Source: Steromphala cineraria (lineage: Eukaryota; Mollusca; Gastropoda; Trochida; Trochidae). From it: DNA of 64,000 bases. The number at the start of each line of letters is the position of its first letter. The first letter of the stretch is position 1. The stretch is taken from contig OU744727.1 of assembly GCA_916613615.1 (NCBI GenBank), forward strand, positions 3,130,593 through 3,194,592, in the 5' to 3' direction. The notes under the pieces are model-generated. The model saw nothing but the letters and a program-made list of their open reading frames with translations, was not told where the DNA came from and did no database searches. The translations under genes and the position numbers were made by a program. Of this stretch, positions 45,762-59,879 are shown piece by piece.

Positions 45762-48469
45762 AGCAAAGCAGTTGGACCTATTACTTTATGTTGTTATCAC
45801 CATTACATTGTTACTTTTTGCTGTTAGTGCTATCATTGATGTTGATGTTGAGAAAATTGAGAATTAAATTTGTTCAAAAAAATATTGTATTTGTTGTTTC
45901 TTTCAAATGACTTTTCACCTTTAAACTTCTTCTAACATTCAGATGAGAACATTTTGCAAAGGATACCATCCATTTATCATAAAACGTTCGATTTGCAAAG
46001 ACAATTGATTTATAGTCTGATGTATCATTTCGGTAGAAGGTGAACCTTCTTGACTGACAGTTGTAGCCTAACTTTGTTTGACAATTTATGAGAACATTCC
46101 TTCGAGCAAACCACTATAGCTGGGTCATCTCAGGACATGCTCAAATGTTAAATTATAGCAATGACTTAGACGACATATAGATTATGTGTTGAGATAAGCT
46201 AAGGCAATATTGAGGATTGTCAACTTCAACAAGGAGAACACGACAAAATTTTCTAGGACTTGTCACATATCCATCTGTTTTGGAATCTAATGTGGATCCA
46301 GTAACGTACTACTTGGAGAAACTTAACACCAGGACTGAAATGTAAGTCTGATATTGATAACTTCTTGTTAACGAATAAGCTCGATGATTTCTTCTTATAT
46401 ACATTTCAGTCTCCATAGCTGACTTTTCAATATTTCTCTGCGCAAGCTCTACAGCATCCTGCACCTGAACTTTCCAGTCAGTTTAAAATATTATGGCTCA
46501 GCGTCACAACCCTTAATGAACTAGTGATAGAAACAAATAATAGACAAAATAATATGGTTTATTGAAAAATAAACTTTAATGAATTTCACCTATCTATAAT
46601 GGTTTCCGTTTGGGCAATCAATGTTGATACTGAAAACACTCCCTTTTTAGAACCAGCAAAGTAAAAAAGACAATGCATATTATTTACTGATGTGTCAAAT
46701 TAGAACAACTTTGTAACAATATCAGAAAATAGTTTTCTTAAAAGATCACATATAACATTTAAAATCAATATCATTGACTCATGATTATGGGTTAAGTGCC
46801 GATGAATCTGCCACAAGTTTTAAGGGTCTCAAATGATCAGCTGTAACACAATATTACAATTATCCCATGTGTTGTAGTCTAAAATAGCCTGTTACATTAT
46901 ATCATAACGTGCTAGCTGTGTACGTTTGAATTATCGGCGCATTATCATCCACGTTAGACGGAAGGTTGAAGACGAGTTGGCGACATGAGAGGGTCTGAGT
47001 GTGATGACAAGTGACTTACAGTTTCCTTTCCATCTGGTCTGCACTTGAATTGAAGAAAACATCCATTCATTATATTATGTCTCATTGAGGGAAGTGCGTT
47101 TTATCTTGAGATAGAATTATCTCTGCTCAGACTGTACATTTAAAAGAAGAAGAGGTTATACAAAAATATTGAGGTCATTTTCAGGTAAATGCCATTGTCA
47201 TCTATTAACGTTGGAAGATTTTACTTGAAAAAAGCTGTGATATTCAAATGATAATTAAACTATACTGTTTATCGTCGTCTAATGATATTTACCTGTCATG
47301 GTTTAATGTATAATAACCCTCTCCCAATAATCTTTATTTGAAAGGGACAGTAGCACATTTTTGGGAAATTTTATATTTTCAATATTTCACTGATAGTTGT
47401 ACGTTAATACTAAATGTATTCTTTTGATAGTGTCAAAAATCTCATAACACAAACCAATTATCCATAGTCAGAAAACTATTGTCAAATTATAAAGATTCAA
47501 ATAAAGTCTGTTGGTGGCCATTTTTGTGTGAACACCTTGAATTAAATTTCTGTAAGAAAAAGTAATCGCATGGCTAAACGTTACATTATATATTTGATTT
47601 ATTACTGCTTCAGTTAGTTTAGATACATTGCTTCTTTGAACCATTTATTTTCATTTTCCTGACATCACCTTATATTCCCCCTAAAACCTTTTACTACCCC
47701 TTTATGTAAAACACTCCAGACTGATTGTAGCTATAAGGACGTAATTGTACTGTTGGCGTCATGGCCATTCACACAAATGAGTCAGTCTGCCCATTCAACT
47801 AAAAAAGAGATTGAAACTCCCCCTTTGAGGACTTAATACTTCAGTGTATATTGGAGCTAAAATAAGAAATGATGCAGCAGGATCTTGTATATTTGAGATT
47901 GACAACGCGTTAAATTTTTTTCTAAACTTGGCTGGTATCGTTTCGTGCATTCTGGTTTAATTACATCACACTATACTTTATCAATCTATATTCATCTTTC
48001 TCAAGTTCTATATTTTGACATATATATATTACCATATATCATTATTTTCTCACAAACCCATTTTTTTCAAATGTCGTTATAGTATATATAAGCCATTTGT
48101 GTTCAAATAAATTGTATACATTACGAACTATCTAGATTGAATCTTCCCTTACTCGACTTCTAAATCTCCTGAACCTGAAATTAGATGTACTTTATTTTAA
48201 ATGTTCCAACTAATCTACGAATAGAGAAATATATCAGATAATGTTGTCGTTCTCCAACCTGAAGCTGCGTGAAGCTGTGAAACATACGACTATTTGATAA
48301 TTCCAATGATATTCGACCCTCAAAGGTACATCTATTAGATAGTGATACTCTTTCTTTAACAAAACTAAGTGGATTCACCCTGTTATACCTTAGGTATTTA
48401 ACACGAGGTTTACCATTTCTACGTTTACAAATATGTTTAAAAATCAATCTAAAATTAATCACAACATGT
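45762..48469. repeat. 3' block of long unit C and right end of array
   Basis: Homologous to the 3' blocks of units A and B up to ATTAATCACAACATGT (48454-48469), then unrelated sequence begins. It lacks the TTAA MITE and the 0.68-kb insert of unit B and so supplies the empty sites. Confidence 0.8.
47341..47703 (+). mobile_element. MITE, GGGGCAGTAGCAC family (unit C)
   Basis: Orthologous to 35011 and 41543; the longest of the three, retaining the internal TATTTTCAATATTTCACTGA segment lost in the others. Confidence 0.85.
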
Positions 48470-49478
48470 CAGGTAGAATACAAAAAACACGGTTTACATG
48501 CGATGTGAAATTATAATGTACTCTATCAACTTGCCTCACACATAGCTTAAAAAAATATTTGTTTTTCATTGACATGTGACAAGTTTAACCGAGATAAGTT
48601 TTATCATTTATCATTTTGATACAAACAAAGTTCATCAAATAGGATATCGTTTCAATGTTGCACTATAAAATCTTATCCATACACAAAAATACACATTACA
48701 GAAGGTAAAAAAATCAATTCTACTTCCACAACATGAAAGGGAGGCCAGCAAGCGTGCATAATAATGTCACTTACCCAGAGATGAAGACATGGAACATCAT
48801 ACTGTTGGATTGTACAACATGTACATTTGTAAATGTTATCAATGGTAATCTTATTTCGAGAAGTAAAAAGTTTTGCTGGACATTACTATTTATATTTAAA
48901 TCTGTTTACTATGGTCACGTAATAAATATGCTAAGTGCAATATACGGTGCATTGACTGTCAAACTATATTTCGAAAACCTACAAAGGCAGACACAAACGC
49001 ATTGATATCCTTTAAAAGTTATGATTTTTATCTACACGTAATGGTATATATTCGGGTTTTGAGCATATATTAGGGTTATGCCTAGTTTTTTTACTAATCA
49101 TTACATTTTTGCATATAAGGGATGAATAACCACGAGGCACAACATCTAGATGCTTTGCAGTTATATCTAAGGACAATTGACACCATTTATTGCTTTTAGA
49201 AAATTGGTTTTACGAAAATGAAATGTCGCCAATTGCAAGACAAAGATTTTAATAAAATGTAAGGGTTTTAAATGTAACCTACCATGTTCGGTTAAGCTAG
49301 CCTAATCCGTTACCAAATGATTAAAATGGGACGCCAGCCGTTATACTTGATTGTGTCTTCTACGAATACGGATAATTGTGTTGAGTACTAAGGTGATAAT
49401 TATTATCGCAAAAACAAAAATGTAGGGGTGCTTGGGTGGTAGAAATAAACTTTTCAAATACATACTATGGCCCTTTAA

Positions 49479-49832
49479 AGGGACAGTAGCACATTTTTTG
49501 TTAATTTTATATTTCAAATATTTCACTGATAAGTGTAAGTTATTGCTAAATGTATTATTTTGACAGTATCAAAAATCTCAATACACAGGCCAATCATCCA
49601 TAGTTAGAGGACAAAGTATGAAGACTCACATAAAATCCATTGGCGGCCATTTTGAGTGAACACCTTTAATTCATTTTGTGTAAGAAAAGGAATCACATGG
49701 CTAAACTTTACGTTATATATTTGAATTATTACTGCTTCATTTAGTTTAAATACATTGTCTTTCAATTAAAACCATTAATTTTCATTTCCCTGACATCAAC
49801 TTATATTCACCCTAAAACGCGTTACTGCCCCT
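49479..49832 (+). mobile_element. MITE with TTAA duplication
   Basis: Flanked by TTAA at 49475-49478 and 49833-49836. Ends AGGGACAGTAGCAC and GCGTTACTGCCCCT are near-perfect inverted repeats. 354 bp, no coding. Confidence 0.9.
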
Positions 49833-51674
49833 TTAACACTTGCATGTATAGTAACTTGGTACATATTGCATGTCACTTTCAACAAGTGCTTGAGCATGTG
49901 TTTAATGCACATCACATAATTCTCAACACCTCCTATAGCAGCAGAGTGCCTCGATGGATAGATCAGCCTACAGCTGGTAGCTGCACTCGTGGATAGTCGA
50001 GTCTGTCAGTCACATCAGCAGATACCATCTACGTTCACACAAAGCAAATAAGAATGGGCAATATCAAATGGCAGATTTCTCCACGATAAACGCATGATAA
50101 ACAAGGGCTCAAAACATAACCTTGTAGCATGCAATCGCATTCCTTTAACTTTTGCCTTTTTTCTCATCGTATATAATGCATTATTTAGAATAAAGAGGGT
50201 TTTTATGTAAGTGTCTCCATGCTAGTATTTACGACACACATGAAGTAAATATGAATACTTGGCCACCACATTCCAGAAAAAATACATAAACACAGTTTGG
50301 ATATAAATAACGTGTTTTACAGTTTCATTGACGTTAATAATCGGTATAAATATTGTTTATTACATGACTTATGTTCGAAATTGATCCCATTACTAATTTT
50401 GTCAACGTTTCATGTGCGTTTTAAGGTAATATATAAATTAATGTTTGTTTATATACAAATAACTTCGTTTGAATATATTTCTGGAAGAATTTTGAGTATC
50501 CATTAAAATCATGTCTTGTAAAAGGTGTCTAGCCTTGTATGTTCGTATCGTAAAAAGATAAATTTAAGAAGTATACAGCTTTTATTAATTAAGTATGTTA
50601 AGGTTTCATTAAAAATATATTCAAGGAATCAAAAATATATAATATGAGTTTACGGCGAGGATAATTCACACATTTCTATTCTATTTACATGATACCTTTA
50701 AGAAACGGCGTAATTATCTGATTCATTTTTAGTTAAATTGAGAACATTAATCAATATTAAGCTGAATAGTTTTGACTGGACATGTGAAGGTTATTTGTGG
50801 GCTATATTTTTCTAAACTTGCATAGGTTCTGAAAAACTACTCAACGCAGAAACTCTTAAACGTTTCATTTTTTACAGTCATGATGCTCGGGTACATGCGC
50901 TGCAAATATATGAAACCGTGCCATATAATCATGTATTAATTTTTTATCCTTTACTTTTGATAAAAACATGTAATGGACTTATATCCTTTCCGTGGTTACA
51001 GGTATATGCAGTGCTTCTGATGTCGACGTAACGGCTTTGACATGCGGACATCAGACATTTAAAAGAGTTGTATCAAAAGACCGAAATGAAGTATGTGTGT
51101 AAAGTTAATAGTTTCATGATTCTAGTAAAATAAATTGTAACTCAAAAGAATGCAGAAGCTTAAAAGATTAAATCAAATCAACAAAATATACTAAGTGGAC
51201 TAGTGATAAAGAAAATGTACCGTTAAGTGCCCCTATATAAAGTTGACTAAATATATACAAAATATACCGTAGTGTGCCCTCTATATAAGTGAACTAATGA
51301 TAAACAGAAGACTAATTATTTTCTTTCGTGTAATTTCTCTTTATGATGATTAATGATTAATGATTTGATATGCAACTCGCTTTGGCTGGTTTTATACATA
51401 ACACTAAACTCGTACAATATCTAGGTTGTTATGCATATACATGTATGTATCCTGTATCTATGTGACTTTAACTTTCTTGAGAAATAAAAGGCTGTAACAA
51501 CACTCCTATACTGTATATATATATATGTATGTGACGTTTCAACAGAGGTATGGCAGTTCACAGAGTGTCAAGTTCTGTCATGGTGAAAACCTTACTCCAA
51601 TACTTAATGTTCAGTTCATTAGTCCAATAACAAGACCCTTCACTCAACTTGTGTAGCTATTTGACGTTGTTTAC

Positions 51675-51744
51675 GGAACTCAAGCATCCAAATAAACCGG
51701 AAGTTGGCAATCATTAAGTTTAATAACTTCCGGAGTTGAGTTCC
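51675..51744. repeat. Nested inverted repeat
   Basis: Outer arms GGAACTCAA (51675-51683) and TTGAGTTCC (51736-51744) enclose inner arms CCGGAAGTT (51697-51705) and AACTTCCGG (51725-51733), with a 19-nt loop. Both pairs are perfect. Confidence 0.85.
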
Positions 51745-52895
51745 TCATTCCAATGTCTGACTTATCGTGACATTGACCTTCACGTGTAGTAGTGGCTTAA
51801 CAGGCGAATAGGAATGAATATCTACATGATATCTTTATTTCTATGCACATTTGTTTTCGTAAAAATATAAATTTCTGATGTTTTATTTGAAACAAACGTT
51901 ATATTAACGATTTATGTATTTTATCTTATTCAAAAGAAGATCAAAAACTAGTTTGTTGAATATAATGATATTAAAATTATATGCATTTAAAATCGCATAT
52001 ATATACAATTTTTATTTTATTTCTTTATTCAAATTTGTAGGCAAAGATTCAACATGCTATAATTTATTTGATGCTGTAAATCTCTTTATAGCAAGCTTTA
52101 AGCCAGTGTGTGTCTATGTGACGATAGGAAAATTCCCATTGGGTCACACCGCGTCAAAATTTCCTTTGAAGATCAGCAGGTCGAATTTTCATTCACATTT
52201 ATCGAATAAGAATACAAACCAAGTACACACACTTTTCCAAGAAAGTCTTTACTACGATTTGCACAAGCACATATCAATCAAGCTTTTAATACAGCGAAGG
52301 GGCGTGGCTTTAACCCACGTGCTTGTGGTATTAACATGACCTTACAGTGGCGACCAGGTGATATTAAGGGTTACTCCATGCCCATGCTGTAACATTTCAA
52401 TAATTACATGTATATGGCTTGCGGTTGTGAGAGCCGACTCTTGGTGTCCATGTACATGCGTGTGTGATATGAATATATATACACATATATATATCTTGGC
52501 TGAGTGACGTAACAACCCATCTGCCGCTACACACACCACATACACAGACAGTACACGCTAATATGGATTACAAGGTTATTACAGAATAACTTTCATTCGG
52601 AATCCGTGAGTTTTTATTTGTATATTTTCCTTTTATCTGGCTAACACGTAGCTACCTACATGCAGGTGTCTGATTGCTGAATAGACTGTTTCGTGGGTTG
52701 GAGACACTATCAAATGTAGAGTTTTATATAATGATATGCTGGATTGATTTTTTATGTACGGTAACCTTCAACTATTTGGCAATTCATGATTTTGTTATTT
52801 CTGATATATCTAATTACACAAATGTTTGTAAGACTATATGAAAGGTACAAATCTAATTACTATCTATGTCCAACAATTTGACCACAACACGTTAA

Positions 52896-53203
52896 AGGAA
52901 CAGTTACACGTTTTGAGCTAAATAAATGGATTCCCGAAAAACGGTAACTGTTACCAGTTACAGGAAATGTTTTAAACAAAAAGTTGCATTTCTAAATGTA
53001 AGGAAAGATGTTCGATTAGGTTAAGTAACACGACTATAAGGTGTTCACACTAACACGGCCGCAGAGAGTTTCCATTTGATAATTGATGATATCTTCTATG
53101 ACTACAGATATAGGATTGAGCTATGATTGAGTATTTTAAGTTCCAATAAATATATATTTATTCAGAATGTTTTTTTTTAAAGTACTTTCGTAAAAATGCC
53201 CCT
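52896..53203. mobile_element. Degenerate MITE, probably same family
   Basis: TTAA at 52892 is followed by AGGAACAGTTACACGTTTT; the far end reads AATGCCCCTATT. The interior has GGTGTTCACAC and ACGGCCGC, resembling the reverse of GTGTGAACACC and GGCGGCC in intact members. Old and eroded. Confidence 0.45.
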
Positions 53204-56200
53204 ATTCCCTGTCCCAAATATGGATCATACACTCTTCCTTCTCTCTTCCACGAAGTATTCTAACAGTCCGATTTTTTGTTTAACGTATAAGGAGACAAGC
53301 TTATGAATTATAGTATCTAGAAAATACAGAGGATATTAGAATATAGAATATAAACTTAAATTCAGATTACATGTCACTTGACACTGTCAAATAAAGTGTA
53401 TTTGCTTTATATAACCCTAGGTCCGCTTTAGTGTATATAATCTAAAACATATTGAAAAGTATTTTGGTCAATTATTTGAGTGAAATTATTCAATAAATTA
53501 GACAAAAATAGTATAATATCATGCTGATTGTTAAACAGTGTGCCAAGTAATAATGACATTGCTTAGTTTACAATCCACATATATCCGTTTTTTGTTTCTC
53601 TTTACTCTATACTTCAACCAACTGTGCATAGCTTCTCAAATAGCTTCGTAACTCGTATCAATATGAACACATGATAAAAATGAACATCATTTCAAAAAAC
53701 ACATTTTGATCCAATTCACAAATAACGATTTAATTCTATATCATTCAATTCATAAATATCGATCTCCATATAAGGCAAGTAAATTATCTTTGTCATATTG
53801 AGCTTGATTGCAATACATGAGGTGAATGAAGGTGTTATCATGTCCCGTGCAGGTTTGTTAATTTGGGCGAGTAACGTGCCAAGTCTCACATATATACATA
53901 TCTCACACGGTGTACTCTGATTGACGCGGCTAGGCTAGTCGGGGTAATGAGTGACACACGGCACACACCGCCACATTCTCTCCATTCTATAGTGTTCGAT
54001 ACCGGCACATTCAGGGCCTGATATGATTCTATGTGTTCAACTGTCCTCCGTGCATGGAACCCGGCAGGTGCCCGTATCAGCTGATGCAATCGACAAGGTT
54101 AGACTTACCGTTACGCTTCCATACAAATTTGAATAGAAAATTCATTCATTCATTCATTCAGTCACTATAAATGATTTATTTATCCATTCATTCATTATTA
54201 TTTCATTTGGACAACAGTTACATATGTCATTTCATTCAATTTAGACAGGAATAGATAATCGCCAAATGAATATTAAATATTTTTTTCTGAAATCGTTGAT
54301 GTTAACAATTTTATGATAAAGCGACTGTGACAACCACCTTTCGCAGAGTTTTAAAAAGATTATGTAAATTTGAGCTCTATTGAAACAGTTCCCCGAGCGT
54401 TATGTTTTGATAAAGCCGATATAGACTAGAATTTAACCCACAATTCAACCCCAATTAATGAATCATATTACCCATAGGATGTCCTAAACCATAATATCAC
54501 TTTGTAGACTCGACTTGCCATTGGCAAGACTTTGACGTTATTCAATGTCCAAAAGAAAGGCGGCTAGTCGAGCAGTTTCTCCGGTTATGCAAGGAACATT
54601 ATACTAATTGCATGTCAAACTATGCATGTGACACATGTGCCTAAATATCCGTAAATTTTTAGCTTTTACTGTGCATCTCCAGTTTTTATTCGTTGTGACA
54701 TTGAGCATTCTTTCCTTACAAAATATATTTATCACACGAAAACTCACAAACCTTCAATGTTGCCCTTTAATATCAAACGTACAATTCATACACGTCCATC
54801 CGAAAGCACACGCCCTTTCAATGGCCACCTCTCTTAAATGTATCTAAATTAGTAAATGGTTCACATCTTCTGTTTGAGTCAATGCACTTTGCATATAATA
54901 ACTGCACTAAATACGTGACTAAAACAACAGATAAGTCCCAAACTTCATGTCAACTTGCATGACCGTTGTCCCAGTTTTGACTCGGCGAGTTCACTGGGGT
55001 CAATTTCTCCTCAGGTCAACTGCAGTCAAATATAGTTAGTCTATTCCGACGTAGATTAAGTCAGTTTATAGGACCATTTTTTGTATCTTTGTAATCTGAG
55101 GCGAGTTAAGCTATTTATTGCCGTCTAATGTAAACATCATACATGTTAACCCAGTTGAAATACAAATATATTTATATTAGATGTAAGACTATTTAATATA
55201 TCTACCTCTTCATGCATATATGTAAATAGAGCACGTAGGATTAAACTATATTCCGTTTGTTTCATAAGAATAAAAATGCTATAACTCGTCAATTGTCACT
55301 GATTTGTTGCATTTGGGTGACATTCGTTTTTTAATAGCTTTGTATTGCGTTGGTGTATGCTTTTTTGGCTTGAATTTGTATTGCGATAAGACTAGCTACA
55401 GTTCTTGTGTTGGCAGCATAGAATCTGCTACCTTGACTTTCATGAATGGAGGTACAGAGAGACAGACAGGCAGACAGATCTATTCCGTAGAGAAGTCATT
55501 AAGCCAATAGTAACGATGACAGTATTTTGAGTCGGATTAAAATCGACGTAATTCTGATGAATACCAAATTTCGAAATATTTACTCTTTCGAGATAGACTT
55601 TCCTCTTTATCAGGACCTTTATTCGATTATTGTTGGTCTATTTCAACGAGACTGCGTGTTTCGTATTCACTACAAGAGGGTGTGACTGTAGTGCTTGTGT
55701 TACGTTATCTGTTATGAATATCTAGGCTGTATTGCCTGAATATGAAATGGTATTGGTGATACTTTGTTTATTGGATGTTTTTAAGATTGACAATGTTGTG
55801 TATCTACCGTATCTTATGGTGATAAAGTATATGTGGTTTGCATGTAAATGAAAAACTCTACTTTCGATAGGGTGTGTTTTCTGAGTTATTTCACGTAATA
55901 TTATCAGCTTGAGCTAAGCTGATGAGCTGTTTGAACCAGCTGCGTTGGTTTGATACAGTCATTTACTTGATTGTTGAAAATGATAATTTGATAGTGGATA
56001 TTTACTATTGCACTTTCGTGTCACACCCCCTTTGTACAACATCGAATGTTTTGTTAGCAATATGTATCAAAGTTCAGTAGATGAACGAATAATCAGAATA
56101 TCTGTATCAACGAATTGCTGTCGATATCCAGGAGAACTCGAGTCATACTGAACACCTGCATGGTGTACAGATAGTAGTTTGACTTATAACCTGACTGCAG

Positions 56201-57574
56201 ATATGTATGCACAAATTACATAAAATGGGGATATTCATGAATAGTGATTTTTGCCAAGAGCTGGGTTTCAAGTTTAGAAATGACATCTAGTTTACCTAAT
56301 CTGTCAAGATAGTTATAGAGGTACCGTTTGACAACTGACATGGTTTCACTTTAAACTCTTTTGTAATTACATTTTCTGGCTTTGATGTTTAAATCGTACG
56401 ACAGCACATTTTTATCAAGTTAACTTTACCGCTTTCGTGTTTGAATTACCATACGGTTACACCTAACGATTAAACTATGATTCATTTCAGACCAATGCTA
56501 CATGTATGCACGTATTTATATGATAGTTCTATGATAGTCTTTATTAATATCAACTTGTTATGCAAGTAAGCTATTACTTTAACACAGTGTTATTTAAGCC
56601 CGGAAAGATACCGTATTTCTTTTATTTCGTTGAGGTCATCTTCACGCAGTTTGGCCATTAGTTTAACGAAAATGAATACCATATCAAAATAAACACACAG
56701 TTATAAGAAACCAGATCTCACTGACAAGAATATACATAAATATCACCGCGATACATTTTGGTTATATGTATTATTATTAACAACATGTGTGTTACTCCGG
56801 GGCAACAATTGGAGCTCGCGTTATTCATACAGATTAACCATATGCCGTTGCATATAACACAAACACTATCATACTTCAAGCTGAGACGAAAATATCCTTT
56901 GAGAGGACAACATACGGGGTATAATAGTTGAGATTTGTTTTGTAGTACGATCTGTTCTCACTGCGAGTAGTCTGGAGACGTTCTTACCGGAAGTGCTGTG
57001 TACCATCATATAGCGGGTGTCAGACAGGGTACGTGAAGCAAACAGCCCTTTTCTTTTTCCGTTTCCTGCATAGATCTCCCAAGGGCACTTGCTGAACAAT
57101 TTAAAAACTAACGTAAATACATTCCTTGAATCTAAAACAATATTGACGCCCTCCAAAAGATAGACAAAAGAATTATTGCTGACACTTTACTTTTACGCAT
57201 CGATACCATCACTGCCTATGCACGTCTCCATTGATAAAGGCCATATAAAACTATGTGATCTGTAAAGGTATCTGATGAGATCACACATGTTTAAATCCAT
57301 TTTCTCATACATGTACTCTATCTATCACTGTTGGATTATACGTTCCTTATCCATTGAAGAAGTTCATTATTCTGTGATGTCTCAGTTGACGGAAAATTAC
57401 TTCAATCACCAAGGACGCTATTGTGACAGAAAAATAGAATTACGTATTGATGCTGTATAATTCATTACTGAATAAACAGGCACACCTTCCAGTTCAAGAA
57501 TTCCATTCAAGAACCTTACATGACATTTTATCTAAACGATGTGATGCAATGAACACACCATGTGTGTCACATTC

Positions 57575-58035
57575 TTGTATTGAAAGAGGTTGTATAGTCG
57601 CGGTCAGAGTCTAGTACATATAAACTGTTGCTATCAAAGAAAATTTTGATGAAGACGTTTCCATTTCATATTGTTAATGAATGTTTTTTCACTTTATATC
57701 CAATGTGTATAGATATACACAAGTTTGACAACTGAGGTCGTTTGTACTTTTACCTAGTACCATTCAAATCTTATTGAAATATGTTGTAGTTTGCAATTGT
57801 TACATTGTTGCATTTAAAGAGATTGTAATAGTCGCTATCAGAATATAGTACAAATAAGCTGTTGTCGTCAAAAGAAAGTGATCATGTGATAAACACATTT
57901 CCTTTTCATATTGTTAATGTATGTCGTTAGTTTATATCCAATATGTATAATTGTACATAGCGTTCACAACTGAGGTCGTTTGTACTTTACCACCTCTTCA
58001 AACCTAATTAAAGTATGTTGTAGTTTGTACTTTTA
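57575..58035. repeat. Diverged tandem duplication (period about 234 bp)
   Basis: Two consecutive copies, about 57575-57803 and 57807-58035, share GTCG..TCAGA.T.TAGTAC, TTTCATATTGTTAATG, TTTATATCCAAT and CAACTGAGGTCGTTTGTAC with many substitutions. Noncoding. Confidence 0.85.
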
Positions 58036-58037
58036 CG

Positions 58038-58075
58038 CCGCATCAGTTCTCAGAAAGGAACGATAACTGATGCGG
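58038..58075. repeat. 11-bp inverted repeat hairpin
   Basis: CCGCATCAGTT and AACTGATGCGG separated by 16 nt, immediately after the second copy of the 234-bp duplication. Confidence 0.85.
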
Positions 58076-59100
58076 TAGACTAACATTTAGTCTCAGAAGT
58101 ATTTTTTTTTTCAATATTGACAACAATTTTAATAAATTCATGTATTATAAACAAACGAAGCCCAGAAGCAGCTTGAACTTCAGAGCGACCTAGACTTGCT
58201 ATGCTTTTCTAGACTGAGTTGGTCATCAATTAAATATTTTGCTTTAGGGTTTGGATGACAGACTATTGATGCGGTTGTGTCGTGTTTATCGCTACAATTT
58301 TTGGCACTTCCTCCGGAACACATATGCACGACATAACTGCAAGAGTTGATAAATATGTCTAAATTTTCTCTAAGGATTTACTTTGTTATAAGCCATTAGA
58401 TTGTAGACTACATCTTCTTTCCATTTCGTTTTTGGTCGTTTTAATATTATGGTACATGCCATTCAACGAATTATAAAAACCGTTTCGAATCAACAGCCAC
58501 TTGTGCTTGTATTTGTCTTGGCGGTGAACAATGTTTTTGGAATTAATGAAAACGAGAACTGCTTTAAGTCACACAAAAATCAAATACTCTAGAGCAAGTG
58601 AGTTGTCAGGTATCAAATATGCCAAAATTTACTAATAGTGTCATCTGACAGAGAAGTATTCATTTTTGCAATTAAGTATCATTTTAAGCTAATCGACGTC
58701 GTATGGCGACATCAGAATGGTTTAAAGTCGCGAGTGTGATCAAAAACCGGATAACGACGTGCGTCAATCACTCAAACGTAATTTAAGAAACTTATCTGAA
58801 GTAGTCAGAATGACAGTTACGAGTTAATAATGTTTGATAGGTTATATAACTTGTTTTCATGTAAATAGGACATGTGACTTACGCGAATATATGTGAGTGT
58901 TGTAAGATGAATAGAAGTATTTATCATATACTTGCCAATTGGGGATTGAATATGTGAGATATTTTGAATTCCTATAATGAATTATGCCATCTACGTTCAT
59001 ATTAGAGCAAAAATTATGTGATGAAAACATTTCGATATTTAACTTTCACAAGTTTTTTTTAATTTCGATTGTACTATCTGTTATGATTCTAAACAGGGAA

Positions 59101-59373
59101 AATTGAGATGTGATATTCTTCCCAAATATTACCATTTATATCCATCAGAATTAAAACTAGCTCAATTATTTGCATCACAAAATACTTTTATTCCCTCGCA
59201 AAATACATAGTTTTGGCATTCAAACAAAGAAATAGATTTCTAAACTGTGTAACCACTACCAATTTAAAGTGATGTATATAATATGTATAATGGTGCTCAT
59301 GTATGTTTGCAATATGTGTACAATCTGATGCATAATGGGCCTGTGGCCCTTTTACTGAAATAAACTCTCTCTC
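59101..59373 (+). mobile_element. Short 5'-truncated LINE 3' end with 13-bp duplication
   Basis: Bounded by TCTAAACAGGGAA at 59088-59100 and 59374-59386. The 5' part encodes a typical LINE protein C-terminus (ILPKYYHLYPSELK, frame from 59103) ending in a stop, followed by a short 3' UTR with GGGCCTGTGGCCC, AATAAA and a (CT)n tail. 273 bp. Confidence 0.88.
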
Positions 59374-59879
59374 TCTAAACAGGGAAGATGTATAGTTATT
59401 TTATTAACGGCATGATTTGGTAAATAAGAAACATATAAATTTCAGGTGGTTTGTTATTTTACTTAATATCTAGCCAATTATATTTAAAACACTTATAATT
59501 ATGTTAACGGTGTTTTATACAATGCAGTGTAAAATCGAAAACGTTAAGTGTTTAATTTCAAAGTCATATGCATATTGAGCAGTGAAATTAATCTTGAACA
59601 CAGAACCAAAATAACTTGTTATCGCTTTTATTTCTTGGGTTACCGTTAGCATGGATTTACCTACATTTAGTGACAAAATACCGAGAATAGCTTCCTGCAA
59701 AAGATTTTAATATGTGCCACGATGGACAAAAAATAATACTATAAATGTAGAAATGCCTGGTACGATGGTTTATGTATAAGTGTCACAATCTGAACTCATG
59801 CCAGTCACGCCCTCTGCACCTACATACTTATCATATACTGTGCATGTACTCATATTTACAACCAGAGATTGGAAAATTG

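Larger units (their letters stand above)
32631..48469 (+). repeat. Three diverged long units (about 6.2 kb) of the same gene family
   Basis: Gene starts at 32870, 38981 and 45171 are spaced 6111 and 6190 bp. Each unit has the gene, then a 3' block alignable between units (33389-36206, 39572-43351, 45762-48469). Units A and B then have a block homologous to the 1.75-kb spacer (36207-36661, 43352-43810) and an extra 0.3-kb block. Unit C loses homology at about 48469, which is the right edge of the array. The flanks differ between units by insertions listed separately. Confidence 0.92.

Noticed and set aside
1..48469. Array as an assembly artefact
   Set aside because: Units differ by many distinct substitutions, indels and insertions, so they are not simple copies of one read set. 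The exact copy number still cannot be verified from sequence alone.
51914..52339. 141-codon frame in the right flank
   Set aside because: AT-rich, low-complexity product with no recognisable domain, no TATA/poly(A) pairing and no second copy; expected by chance in this base composition.
56869..57156. 95-codon minus-strand frame
   Set aside because: Slightly richer in GC than its surroundings but without a recognised domain, splice context or conservation to support a gene.
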